A stretch of DNA of 64,000 bases from Trichobilharzia regenti (GCA_944472135.2 OX235264.1:86562319-86626318), one strand, 5' to 3'. Shown: positions 21,328 through 33,967, counted from the first letter of the stretch. Program-made: numbers and translations. The notes: a model not told the origin generated them from the letters alone.

Positions 21328-23955
21328 TCTACTACTATATGGGAAACTTTAATTATCAAAAGTAAAGCATAATGCGTTACCATTTGCTGTATTTTGGCAT
21401 TAGTATGCGAGAAACATCAGAGATGAAATCAACAGAGACGACTGTATGCTCTTATTTAAGGTGTAGTAAGTTTTATAATCAGTTACTTATCATATCTAAA
21501 TTAAAATTCAGTCCATATCACATATCCTCAGCAAAAAGCACCTCAAAATCTTTCTATGAATATCACTTTGTATACCAAAGTCTAGAAGGTGAGGATTTTC
21601 ATCACGCTTATTTTCCTTTGTAAAGCCTAAATTAGGATATTCTTTGTGAGATGCTCGTCTATGATTACATATAAAAATGTGTTATCAACATAGGGTGCTG
21701 ACTAACTTATTAGATAACTCATTTTTAAAATCGTAGCCCCATACAAATCTACTGGCATAATATATAATAGACTGCTTGTAAAGGTTCTGTTAATTCGTCA
21801 CCAAACAATGCCACTTACTTGATATTATACGTTGCTCGGTACGCACAAAATTCATAATGCATCTTTATGTAATTGAAGTATTGTGATAACAGTTACATAA
21901 AATGACCAGAACTCCAGTCAAAAACATTTTAATGAAAATTGGTACATTAATTGTGAAGGAATTAATTACCGAGAAATATCTGGCGCTTACATTTTTGTAC
22001 ACTGAAAGGCATCTGCTAAGCTGTTTGCAGTTAGTGAATAAGAGCAATAGAAATATTCTCACTCTAAATGACTCTAGTAATATTGAAAACCGAGGTAATC
22101 CTCATTTCTTTATTTTTAAATTTCATTTAAACGTTAAGTAGTTAGACGATGTGATTAATTCCAAGGTACACTTCTTCATGAACGGGAATCAACCAGAGAA
22201 ATAAAGCAAAAAAACTAGTCATGAGTTCAAACTTCTGAGCAGTTCGCTTATGTGACTCGATGCCAGGCAGTTCGTGGAGAAAACTAGCTTGAATTCAATC
22301 AAGTCCCGGCAAACGCAAAACGTCATACATTACTACACTATACATTGCTAATTATTTTCAAAATAATCCCCTCTTAGTGGATGGATGTGAGGATGCCACT
22401 AGACCTCATAGTGGAAGAAGTTAAGAGTCAGAGAGTAATCACTTCTGAATAAAAGGGCTTGATTGATAATTTGTTTACCTAGAATCTAGACTCGATATCT
22501 CAGGTGCATGCTGTTGAGGAGTCTCCAACTTGAACAGTACATATCGTCTCCGCATAACTTAAGTTTACTTGATGTAGTACACGTCGATGCAATGTTATTA
22601 ACTGAATAACGTTTCCACAAATTATTGCTCATAATCATATCACTGTCATCCAGTTGCTGACACAGTATCACTATCATATATATATATATATACTCCATCA
22701 CAGTGCCCAAATTCTACTTTTACGTTCATAAATGTTGATTTCCGATGTTTCCCTAGCTAATATTAACTTAAGATAAAAATCTATTTAACTCTCATCATGT
22801 TTAATGCGTTTTACGTTAGGGTGCAGTATACGGAACACAACTCTAGGTTGTTCTATGTTTCAAATACTAGAGTATAAAATATGTTTGTCAGCTGAGTGTC
22901 CATAGTATCATCCTGTTGTGTAATTATTACATATAATTCACGTTTCAGAGTAGGGGAAATTTGAATATCATACCCATGCCGAACTATAATGCAAATGTTA
23001 ATCAGCGCCAACAGCGACTAAATGTCACATCCATAGTTTCCAGACATTCACTGGTGAACTTTTTTTTTTATTAAAAAGCAACTATTCACATTCTAATATT
23101 GAGACAGAAAGAAGCGGCATAGATAATTCGAGTATCAGTAGCAGAAAGGTCGATAATGCTCACTGACCTTCAATTAAATGCAGTAACCCCTCTTAACTAC
23201 TCTACTTTAAAGATTGAATAAATATGCCGACAAAATTGTTGAGTCACACGGTACCATCTTACATTGGAGATGAATTCCGACACGCTGAAACACCCAAGTA
23301 GTAGAGTTACCAAACACTTTAGGACGGGTGATTATGTAACATATCCCTTTCTAGAAGTGGAGCCACCTACTTTTTCCGATGGCTTTTAGGGTGTTCCATA
23401 AATGGACCATAATATACCAGCATGATTTTAGGAAAATTCAATAATATAGGTTTTACTTTTGAACGAACTGTAGTCTCTGATCGATTACGTTGCGCAGATA
23501 TCAGTATCGAGCAACATTTTTTAATAAAAGTGTAGCAGATGTAACGCATTTGAAGAATATGATGGCACAAAGAATATAAATTGTCATGAAACCACGATAG
23601 CGACGGACTAAGATGCTACAGCTAGCGGGGACATGCAATAATGCTAATCCTTCAGGACTTTCTTAAGTAAGAGAAGTAAATCCTACTGTCATCTTAGGAT
23701 ATAGGCATCTATTTATTCCTAACTTTAAAATCCAACTATAAACTGGATTCCGTCACAGACATATACTTTCTGATCATCAAGAGTATACTCTTCTTCCTGA
23801 TGACCTTGTTAAATAAATTTAAATGTGTTGCTAATACAGTTTAGTGCTTATTATATGCCGTTCCTACCGAGAAAAAGATAAGGATAGATACATGCTGAAT
23901 TCTTAAAACAAAATCCGTTGATATGAATAGATAAAAATCCAACTATGTAAGGGAC
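21328..23955. other. Gene-free stretch of 2.6 kb
   Basis: AT-rich, with a short (TA)n run near 22677-22692. I looked for exon-like frames with splice signals on both strands and saw none that I would support. Short open frames here have no family signature. Confidence 0.4.
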
Positions 23956-23959
23956 TGAG

Positions 23960-24800
23960 TGACCGACTGGTTTCAACGTAGAACTTTGCATCGATGTACA
24001 ACAATTCGAGTCGCCACATTCCCTCCGTGTAACACACAAAGCCAGAGAAGAGAGTAAACAGAAATTCAAAAGAAAGAGATAACAAACAAAAATATGAGGC
24101 AAAAAGAATAGTAATATCGAAGAACAATATAGTTTTATTAGAAATTATGAGTCACAAGGAGTGGATGCATCTGAGCCAGCTATTGAGAACGATTTTGAGC
24201 CATATCACCAATTGTTCCCACCCTGCATTGGTTCTTACCATCCCGAGGACCCCAACAAGTAAGTTTACACCTCCCTACGTAGCTCAAGCTAACCGTTTTG
24301 AATTTAATTGGCTGATGACATGTTTTGGTTTGACCACCACTAGCTCTTTTCCAACCTAGGAGTCAATGTAGTCCGGTCTTGCAGCCTCATCATCTTACAT
24401 TTGACAGAGAAAGCGAATCGCATGCCAAACATTCGAAGATTGCTGCCTGTCAAGGTGTTCAGAAGACTCTGCCGCATTTTGTCAACATCTTCGCCTCGGA
24501 AGAAGGACTATATCATTTGCATATTCTAAGTCAACGAGATTGTTCCTTGGTAACAAGTCAATCCCTGAGTCGCTGAAGTCAGTTAGGGTTAAGTTCACTG
24601 GTACATCTATGATGAAATTAAACAGAAATGAGTACAGTGGGCATCCCTGATGGACACTGCTGGTTGTCACCACTTCAGATCACAACTCTCCGTAAACTCC
24701 TACATAGCTGCACGTAAGAGTTGTATGTAAGGGAGCTTTATGTAAGTGAATGAGACGTCCAAATCCACCGTTGCATTGTGATTCTGGATTTAACAAGCAC
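23960..24800 (-). mobile_element. RTE-like non-LTR retrotransposon with internal deletion (family A)
   Basis: The minus strand shows the 3' tail (near 23980-24040), then the C-terminal coding block (GAGAACGATTTTGAGCCATA and CATCCCGAGGACCCCAACAA near 24185-24255). It jumps directly at about 24360 to the RT palm block: AKCKM-type, LEYANDIVLL, GIDLLPRNNLVDLEY and TTSSVHQGCPLYSFLF. Compared with 37081-38475, about 400 bp between the two blocks are missing. The catalytic box reads YANDI instead of YADDI, so the active site is also broken. Confidence 0.75.
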
Positions 24801-25185
24801 CAATTCAGGGATCTAATAAATATAAAATTAATTATTCCTAAATGTCAACTGACTGATTCGTTTACCATTAAACAAGAAAAATATGAAATTCCTTAATTTA
24901 TAATCTTATTGATAATGAACAGAAACAACGTTCATTTGTATTTACAAATCTTCAATAGTTGATTTCATGCAAATATCATTGAAAGTGTAATATTTGATGA
25001 CAAAACTCAACATTTATATTACTGTGGTTGTAAATTTCCCAGTGTGCAATGGATTAGACGATGATAATCCTTTATACATTCCAACAATTCGAGATTTTTC
25101 CCATAAGACGGAGGGACATTCGATCAACTTCAGGTTATTACTCAATATGCAGAAAAAACTTCTAGTTGAATAGTTTACAGAATTT
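24801..25185. other. Intergenic, nothing recognised
   Basis: AT-rich. No gene or repeat identified. Confidence 0.35.
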
Positions 25186-25190
25186 CATCA

Positions 25191-25345
25191 TGAGCTGGCA
25201 TCAGTTAGAGAACCATTGGAAAACCTGGGAAAACAGCTGTTCAGTACTCCCAGCTGGTTTTCCAATGGTTCTTCAACTGATGTCAACCCATGATGAAATC
25301 CTCCAACCAATCAAACATAATCCCTACAAAACCAATACTTGAAAA
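25191..25345. repeat. Short fold-back element without tRNA-like centre
   Basis: The left arm 25191-25231 (ATGAGCTGGCATCAGTTAGA, then CATTGGAAAACCTGGG) is inverse to the right arm 25252-25303 (GGTTTTCCAATGGTTCTTCA, then CATGATGAAATCC). The centre keeps only the GGAAAACAGCTGTTCAGTACTCCCAG type segment. The tail CAATCCCTACAAAACCAATA-like sequence (25316-25338) equals the outer end of the other two fold-back elements. This looks like a collapsed derivative in which the tRNA-like centre and one ribozyme-like half were lost. Confidence 0.55.
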
Positions 25346-25987
25346 TTCTAGTGGAACAGTTTAGAAAACTTTTTCATACACATAAATCTGGTACTAATTT
25401 AAGGACGACCAAGTATTGATGCAGCAACCGCCAATTAAATAGGCTTTTGAATTAAGTGTTAATACAGTCAATGACTGATATCCGCCTAACTTCCGAACAA
25501 TTTTATAGAATAAAGTCTTTGAATCAGACAAAAACATCACATTTTTCTACATTGTAAACCCATCAAATCAGTGACCGAGTGGATGAACCCAACTTAGAAA
25601 TACATGACTATTTGAAATGCAAGCATACCTAACTGACGAGTTCATACTAAGGTATACTTCATATTGCGTTCCGCACTTTTAGATTAAAAAGGGGTGTCTT
25701 CTTTATACAAAAAGGCAATAAAAGTATACTAAATAAGATTTTTTTAATTGGTGAAAAATTATAATTGGTTTGAAGAAAGACAAAAAATTCAGAGGCAATT
25801 TCTCATATCTATGGTTACGTAAACTAACATTAAAAAAGGTCATATTACGTTAGCAGATAAAAATTTGATATTTTTGGTTTTTCAAAAGTCCACTACATAT
25901 CGATGAGACACATGAACACAAAAAAGTGAAATACAAAATTATGAGCGCTATTCAAAAAAAAAAACAGAAGACAACGAGTAGGGTGAC

Positions 25988-28900
25988 TTAAGTCTTCAAA
26001 ATATTTAATATATCTGCAACGGATTCGAAAACAAATTTCGGTCGAAGTACTTCATCTCCAGGTGTAGTGTTTACTTTATCGATTAATTTCTGATTTGTCA
26101 CGCCAGTCAGCACACAAGCTGTGTATAAGCCAAATTTGTTTCCAAATGCAATGTCAGTATATAAACTAAAAATTTAAAGAATAGACTGTATTAGTGGAAC
26201 CCAGCAAACAATTTATATCACACAAAACACTGAAAAGCTAGTAATGGAAAATCGCATCAAAAATAACAATGAAATGGAACCACGAAATATTAGGTAGAAA
26301 TAAACCACAAAAATGTCAACAACAATTGATGACGAAACAAATAATGTACACATTGCTGATCATAAAACAAACCTTTATTGATATATCTTAGATAGTACTT
26401 ATTTATTTGGGCTACCTCACTGACTCCTGAATAAATACACAAATATGTACAAAGTTGCATTATTATTTCAAAATTTTCATGACCAGCCTAAGAAGTTGCC
26501 TGTTACAGAAGAACTCCTTGACAACCTCATGCTTCAGTTGTTCACCTTTTCAACTATTATTGTATTACTTTAATTGCAAACTACCTTTGCTGTTCATTGT
26601 ACACGAGTCAAACGGATTAAGTCTTCGTCTATAAATGAAGTTATTGACTCGCAGCTGCTATTTTGAATACTCAATTGGGGTTGTTTTTCACATCTCTACA
26701 GTTCGTTTCAGCCAACATTTGTCTGAAGTCTGTACAGATTTGTCGAAAGCATGATTAATCTTCTAATGAACTCTTCGAACCACCACTCATACCAACATAG
26801 TCTGCATTTACCAACAGTTCAATTGTATAAGTATTAATTACAGCAATACGCCTAATATACTACATATTGACGAGTGCTAAAGAAACATTTTCAGGACACG
26901 CCAACAGTGAAATCTGTACATAACTGCATAAGTTTGAGTTTCAACAATCCGAAATATTACACAAAAATAGATAATACACACAAAAAGACAAAAATATGGG
27001 TAGGTATGTGTGACGAAAGACAATAACTAACTGAACATCGGTGAAGAAGTTTGGTAACTACGAATAGGACAGAAGCAGGAAATATCAACATAAGACCTAG
27101 TATTACCGTGTAGTAACCCAAGTTGCTACACCTTACATTCGCAGGTCAGTTAGAAGCAAGACATAAGTTGGTCGAGTGCATTAGGACAAAAGCGAAATGG
27201 ACAAAACAAGTAAAGAAACGTAACGTAACAGTTATGAAGATACTTTTAACATCTATAGATTGGAGCAGTGTACCGTTGCACAATATTCTCCATCTTTGAT
27301 GTGCAATTGGATAGATCATCTGAACCCCAAATGGCGCAATATGTCCAGAGCTAAATCAACTTTCTATATCAATGCCAGAATTTTAACAGCCGCAAATTCC
27401 CAGGAAGGAAACATTTTTTTAAGTAAGATGGTTGGAAGACTATACATAAGTATATCTAAAATAAAATGAATATAAATTGATCATCTCCAACTCATTCCAC
27501 TCCAGGTAGACACCTGAAAAGATAGGTTACCAAAAGTAACAAGGAGACCATCGGTGTTTGAATTTAAAAACTAAATTAAAAGGGCATACTTTCAGAGTCT
27601 CCTCTTCGATGGTGTTACTGTCATAAAACTTGTCCCTGCACCCCATTTTATAACTGTTTGTAGCCAACCACAACGATGATTTACCAAAAACTCGTGCAAA
27701 GAAAGTGGTGTATGGTCCCAAAAGCTTTAGAACAAAATTCCTAGTAGCTGTTGAAAAATCAGTTAGCCCTCAACTTTCAAAGATGTTTTCTAGTAGAATG
27801 AGTATGGATAACATTCCTCACGGAAATGTCAGTTATTACGTTTGTGTACTCAATACGCTCCACTTCTACAATGTATAAATTCTTTTTCTGTTAAAAAAAC
27901 TTGTGCGGAACACATCAGTTAAAACAAATACCCAAATGTATTTTATCATAACCTACATTTTTAACCTCGATTCATGATAGTAATCAAGGATTCAAATCAT
28001 GCATAAAGCGCACAACATTCTCTGTAAGAGCCTTCTTTACAATGAAACAGACATTTACTCTTACATCTGCTGTTTGTTAAAAATTAAGCATGCTGCCCAA
28101 AATAACAGCATAAGAATCAGGGAAGTTAAAATACTGTTAACTTATGAAGGGAAGTGATATTACTTGTATAAAAGGTATGCAAATGTAGATGACCACAATA
28201 CCTAGTCAAATAAGAGAATTCTTAAAATACATTGATTAGGTTGTTCAATACAAAACTGACAATAACACATACTTATCTCCAACCATAATGGTTTTAGACG
28301 GATCCAAATCACAATATTTACACAGGAGATCAAACATGGGTTTATGGGGCTTTCCAAATACGACAGGTTCCTTTCCAGATGCAACTTTGACAGCTGATAC
28401 AATTGAACCAGTACCTAAAAGCAGTATATATATATATATATATGCGATATTGCGAACTACAAAACAAACATAAGTACGAATTCACGTGAATTAATGAAAG
28501 TTACATCCTAAGCTGAGACCTGCATTGGCTTTGTACTAGATCAGTCTAACAAGATGAGAGAAAAGAACGCCAGTAATGATAATATTGGTATTAAAGACGA
28601 TAACGTTTGACAACATGCATAAAGAATTAACCAAAGAACAAGATACCATCCAGTTGGGACTAATAAGAACTAAATATGATAATGTTGAACAAAGCAAAAA
28701 CATATTTAGGGGAATGAAATCTGACTAAAAATCCTTCTTCCTGTTTGTCCAATGTGTTTTTTGGCACCGGTTTATGTGTACGTGACAAAGCGCATCCATC
28801 GGAAAACCGTGCGTCGGTGGCACAGGGGTTAGGACTCTCGCCGACCATGAACATGGTCGATACCCTGCCAACGAACACCTGATATCTATGGTCGGCCTGC

Positions 28901-30192
28901 CAAATTTGGGCTACCGATATCCATGCTGAAAATTCCATAATTGTAATAAAAATACAGTGTGGAATCAAGCTGTAATCAAAAATATAAAAAAATAAAAAAT
29001 AAGGACTTTCGACCACATATACAAGCATATTCCAAGAAATCTTCGAACGGAAGTTGTAAAAGTCTCCATTAGTGAAACTGCACGCCACCTGTTAGAAAGC
29101 AGTCGTAATTCCAGAACAGTAGTAACAACTCTAATCCCCTTCCATCGGCCTACTTAATTACGTTATATTAGTATTTACCAGTTTTATGACAAATAATTAC
29201 AGTATTTCAATATTTTGTTTACCGGTGTCAAATTGTTTATGGTTGTACGCAACTAAAAAGAACGAAATGAAATATAATGACGTCATTTCATTCTGGTCGA
29301 TGTGTTATTTTTGCTTTATTCAAGTTCACCAAGAGAAATAATTGGGTAGACAACGACTCACTTGTCTCTTTTGCCGAACCATCAGCCCTACTGGTTTATT
29401 TGCACGCTTTATCCACTGTCATATACGTGACATTGGTATGAATAACATCAAATTTAAACACCACAATACAGGCTCACATATACATTATATATAACAATTC
29501 AACTAACCTGGTAACACTATATTACCCCCTGGTAGCTGAGCATCTTCGTTAGTAGCATAGAAAGAAGCTCCTTTGCTTATGTATGAAGTTGCCTGCATAA
29601 GCTTTCTATAGTTGAAGTGACTATCGAATCCCACAAGTACGGCTTTTACCTGAAAGATGATAATACTACATATTCCTTACATTTGGTTTCAACTGAACAC
29701 CCTCAAGCGGATTAGCCAAGTTTGTTGGTAAATCAGGCTAGATGTAAACCATGAGTGAAATAAAAAATTACTCCAACACCATGATGAGGTATTCCGAACT
29801 TTTTCAACTCCGTACTAATTCCACTCTCCCCAATCACATATACCTCACCATCTGGAGGATTATCTCGAAGAAATGTAGCAGCGACATGTGCAGAGCATAT
29901 TATATTTTTCTGTAATAATAAATTTAACTATGACCATACTTCTGAGACTGGAAGTCCAAGACCATTACATTTAGAAAGATATTCCTCCACGGACCGCCTA
30001 CTATTATTCGTAATTAAGAAAAGATTCTTCTTTAACTCAAGCAGATGACGTATAAGTGCCTGAGACGATGGGATCAGAATGTTGGAGTTCCAAATAACAC
30101 CTTAAACAAGCTTAAGTAACATTATTTTCCAAACCATCACAATCAAAGAGGAAAGTCTCACAACCTCGTAAAATTGATGCGACCTTGACCAT
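25988..30192 (-). CDS. PGP: HAD-family phosphatase, phosphoglycolate phosphatase / 4-nitrophenylphosphatase type
   Basis: Six exons on the minus strand: 30135-30192, 29940-30100, 29772-29909, 29508-29649, 28273-28414 and 25988-26165. They give a 272-residue protein. Introns are 34, 30, 122, 1,093 and 2,107 bp, all GT-AG, lengthening toward the 3' end. HAD motif I is LFDCDGVIWN (Asp17, Asp19), split by the first intron. Motif II is LFLITNNS (Thr50). A cap domain follows, with VLVGFDSHFNYRKLMQAT. Motif III is VVFGKPHKPMF (Lys188). Motif IV is MVGDN/LYTDI (Asp213, Asp218), split by the last intron. The end is VADILNILKT, as in the family. Length is slightly below the roughly 300 residues of animal PGP/PDXP. 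Such enzymes remove phosphate from 2-phosphoglycolate, related metabolic by-products or pyridoxal phosphate; the exact substrate cannot be told from sequence. A SINE sits in the fourth intron. Confidence 0.9.
28809..29002 (+). mobile_element. SINE family 1, full length, in a phosphatase intron
   Basis: The head GTGCGTCGGTGGCACAGGGG and the body from TTTGGGCTACCGATATCCAT to CAGTGTGGAATCAAGCTGTA, then an AAATAAAAAATAA tail. The B box has been damaged (GGTCGATACCC). It lies antisense to the host gene. Confidence 0.8.
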
Positions 30193-30224
30193 TTTCAAAG
30201 TAAGGGATTAACACTGTCCAAGGT

Positions 30225-31381
30225 AAGTGGGTTCCAATATCCAATATCGTTTTTACGAGCTAGTATAAACCAATTTGATTTCTTTGTGCTCGCTTCTTGG
30301 TTGTAAGGTATAGATTCCTGATCTTTGGTAAACTTCTGCGTAGCTTGTCCCGCCACTCGACTGTCGTAGCTTTGGTTGACTCCAAAGGGAGTAGTGCAGG
30401 GATTAATTATATGTGGTTTGTAGTATGAGGTGTGTTAAGACTGCTACTACTGTGATTAGAGTTGATCCTTTCGCCAGTTAGTCCTTCGGTATCGTCGACA
30501 AGAGAAAAGAGATAATAATAATAGATATAATTAGTGAAGTTATTCAGACTAAGAGACAGAAACGGAAATAGGAAAGCGTAACAACAGTCAGCTCATTAAG
30601 TTTGAAGAATAATATATATCGGTAATAATAATAATAGTAATAGTAATTATAATATTAATAAGCTGTCAGAAGAGTAAGACGGGAGAGAGTGTAAAGAAGT
30701 AAAACGACGAGTTTGATTGTCTACCCCTGAATGGTGTATGCGATTTTAAGGAGATAGGCCAATTGGATGCAGTCCTTGTGTCGCTGCATGGTTGTCTAGC
30801 CTTCACTTAAAGGCGTCCAAAGACGGTGCCATAGCTACATCTGCCGGTAAGGAATTCCAGGGACGGCAAATCCGCAGTGAAAAGAAGTGGGAGCGCACCC
30901 GGGTCCTTGCCCTCTGGTGAGCTATCCTTCTGGGATTTCCACGTGGGAGCCTATACCTACTCAATGGCAGAACACCTTTATTTGGGTGATTCTGGTCATT
31001 TGTTATTTTGTAGGCAGTAATCGAATCCCCCCTAAAAAGTCGGTAGCTAAGTGTGAACAGGCCAAATTTCTTCAGCCTTTCATCACATGGTTTGTTTCGG
31101 AGACCAACCACTCCTTTTGTTGCCCGTCGTTGGACTCTTTCCAAGAGGCTGGCGTCTCTTCTCAGCATTGGGGGTGCAATAATATTATGCACCTCAAGGT
31201 GTGGCCTGACGTATGTTTTGTACAACCTTAGAAAGAGCTCAGGAGTGAGTGCACCTAACTGTCTATGTGTAAAGTGTGTGACCGCATATGCCCTCGCTAC
31301 ATCCCCTGTGTAATTTACGCTTGTGTCCATTTTCCCCGCTAGAACCAGACCTAAGTCGCGTCCCGACGTTGTGCAGGACAA
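30225..31381 (-). mobile_element. CR1-clade non-LTR retrotransposon, 3' end
   Basis: The minus-strand frame 30803-31381 reads the C-terminal part of a CR1/jockey-type reverse transcriptase: DLGLVLAGKM, LFLRLYKTYVRPHLEV, LLERVQRRATKGVVGL, DERLKKFGLFTLSYRLFRGD and RPWNSLPADVAMAPSLDAFK. The remaining 30225-30802 is its 3' untranslated region, matching 35400-35660 and 36445-36690 in inverse orientation (for example ACTGGCGAAAGGATCAACTC). The catalytic FADD-type box lies upstream of the truncation, so the copy is dead. It starts 33 bp beyond the phosphatase ATG, so it sits in that gene's promoter region. Confidence 0.8.
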
Positions 31382-31384
31382 GGT

Positions 31385-31910
31385 TGTGTAATTAAATGAA
31401 CAATGAAGCCTCTGAATTTTAGGCAGCTATGTGGCAAAAGTCGATATAGACATGTTTTGATTGGCTGATGGCTAGATGACCTCCAACTGGTCTCAAATAT
31501 GTGTCAAAGCGGTGATTTTTTTACTACAAGCTACAAGTAGAAAGACAGTAGAGTTGAAGACTTAACATATCATAACGGGGTATGAGTATTTTTGAGTGCA
31601 GTGTGATGAGTCACATAGTATTTGGATGTATAAGTGGTTTTGAAACTACATTGAGACGTATGAGAATTCTGACTAGGTGAATATAATTCAACAATAATAT
31701 CTAAATATATTATGATTAGGATGTATATCTTTTTAATTGATGCATCTTTTAAAGTTGTCAAATGAGTGACCTATGTGATTTTTGCTTATTGGGTGAATAT
31801 AATTCAGCTACGATTTTACTAGGCCTCTACAGTGGTAAAGAAGCGCTGAAATATATACCATAATTCATCTGCTTAAAATCATTTTGTCGTGTTTGTTAAG
31901 CATTGTTGAA
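31385..31910. other. Intergenic, nothing recognised
   Basis: AT-rich spacer between the CR1 end and the ZSWIM-like relic. Confidence 0.3.
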
Positions 31911-31918
31911 GCCATTAT

Positions 31919-33790
31919 ATGGTGTTACAAAATAATCCTACTGCCTTTGCTTCACGAAATGTGTCATCTACATTGTCTGATGTAACAGATATATCCCGAA
32001 GAATAATACTCTCTTGTGTATTTTACACGTGGGTGCAATTTGAACAAGCTTTTGATGAATTTATGAAGGTGATGACTAGCATGTTCATTATTTCTTCAGA
32101 AGGAATCAAAAGCATTGCACCGGGTTGCTTCAAGTCGTAAAAAGGACACGTCCAGTTCTATAACATATGAATATGTGAAGTGTGATTGCACTTTTGGAGG
32201 TCATCTTGCCTCTAGAATGGCTAGCTTGAGGAACAAGACGTAAGTCGGCTGTGCATGTAAATTTTAAAGTTATTTAGGTCCTAGAGTATTTCATACCAGT
32301 CGGCATTTATATTACGGTGTAGGACACCATATAAAAACCCACAAGACTGTGCATAACCAACCAAGTACGGAAAATTTCGTGTCTGTCGATGCATCTAGAC
32401 GTCCGCTGTCATCAAAAGAAAAAGGAGTCGCACAGCTATTTCCTGAAAAGGACATTGATGTTCGTGAAATGATGGATTTAACACATGAGGGATTCAGGAA
32501 AGTTAACCCATTTGATAATATTAGTAATGTGCGGGCTAAATTAAATAAACGTAAGTCCCATCAAAATAAATATGACAGTAGAATAGAAATCGGTACTTTA
32601 GAAGACCTGCGTCATCAACTGAGGCACGCAAATCCGGCTGTTGTTCTGCATGACAATGGAGGTTTCGTCTCAAAAATCATTACTCTCGCAGTAATATGAC
32701 TGACGCTCGCCAAAAGTTTCAAGAAAAGGTTGGCAATGGTTGTTATTATTCAACTAATAAGATGGGGTGAGTGGCAGCACAAAAAGTTATGATTCCTCCT
32801 CCAAATACGATATAGATCGGCTTAATACCACTTCAAAATAATAACAATTTATATTTCGTACGAACTGGTAAGTTTACATGAAATGCGTGCCATTTCTACA
32901 GCCACAATCAGTCATATTATAAACTATAATCCTGAAGTATCACAAATTAGTACTTTTTCAAAATTTCAAATTGTTGGATTATAATACATCCAGTTAGAAC
33001 AGGGCCGTCAAAATGTTGAACTGTAAACTCTTCAACATTTTATTAAAGGCTATTTCCGGAGAAGGAGAACGTCCTGGGAAACCTCAAAATAGTTTAAGAT
33101 ACAATCATGGGTAGTGCATCATTGGAAGTGCATTTACAAGATATATACAAGAAGGAGCTACAGAGACCTTAAAATGATAATTTACATTTGCGATGCTTAA
33201 TGCTAACCATATTGGCCTTACCATAGAAACTGTTGTTATCGACAAAAAGGCAGCTTCGTCCAAACATTGGTGTTGCTGTGTTTTTAATCAAGGTAACCAG
33301 AAATTAAGCAAGCAACAAATACGAACAAAGAGTAAGTACTTTCTATATAAGTGAATTTTTTGTGTTCATTTGTCTACACTCTTAAATTATCTGCTTGCAG
33401 GGTTTCCTCACTGAGCGCTCAGAGGGCACGGAAGGTTATAATGACGCATCGTCAACTCCGATTATTATACGACTATTATTTTCAGCGAACCATTAATAAG
33501 CATAGAACTGTTGACAGCCAGGTTAACCGTGATGAAACAAACGTGACTGAAACATAATGTAATTGCCTATTTATTCGCTACCGTTGCCACAATAATCACC
33601 TTCGCAAAAGTAAAAGGAGATATAGAGATACGCAGGTTGCAGATTCAAAAGAAACATTTATTACATTTGAAGAGGGCAACTGATGCCTTGCTGCAAACAA
33701 AAATGAATGCAAGTGCTCTTGTTTCCAAAGCCTAAATATAATTATACCGTGCTACCACTTGGTTCACAATTTCTGCATGTAATGCATAAC
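31919..33790 (+). pseudogene. FAR1/MULE-type or ZSWIM-like protein relic
   Basis: Pieces of one protein can be read forward in several frames. First comes YTWVQFEQAFDEFMKVMTSM (near 32030), then after a frame change SSSITYEYVKCDCTFGGHLA (near 32150) and SRMASLRNKT. A GTAAGTCGG donor at about 32240 is followed near 32283 by an open run TSRHLYYGVGHHIKTHK, RPLSSKEKGVAQLFPEKDID and on to 32699. Further on are LTIETVVIDKKAASSKHW (near 33220) and ECKCSCFQSLNIIIPCYHLV (near 33700), a CxC...CxH pattern as in SWIM zinc fingers. This order (FAR1-like N-terminus, Asp-containing VDK-type segment, SWIM finger) is that of ZSWIM/MULE-derived proteins. Frameshifts and stops suggest decay; unrecognised micro-introns could explain part of them. 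Confidence 0.4.
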
Positions 33791-33810
33791 CTAGATAAGT
33801 TCATATAAAT

Positions 33811-33967
33811 GCACATGGTCCGGGGTCTGATCCCCGGCCAACGCACACCCGATTTCAATGGTTGACCTGCAAAATGTGGGCTACCGATATCCATACTGAA
33901 AATTCCATACTTGTACCAAAAATACAGTGTGGAATCAAGCTGTAATCAAAAATAAAATAAATAAAAT
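33811..33967 (+). mobile_element. SINE family 1, head partly lost
   Basis: Starts at the second half of the head (GCACATGGTCCGGGGTCTGA) and keeps the body and tail: GGGCTACCGATATCCATACT, CAGTGTGGAATCAAGCTGTA, then an AAATAAAATAAATAAA tail. Confidence 0.8.

Noticed and set aside
30887..31313. Forward frames inside the CR1 copy
   Set aside because: Antisense shadows of the minus-strand CR1 reverse transcriptase.
31570..31761. Minus-strand 63-codon frame as a gene
   Set aside because: Low-complexity, no splice context and no family features.
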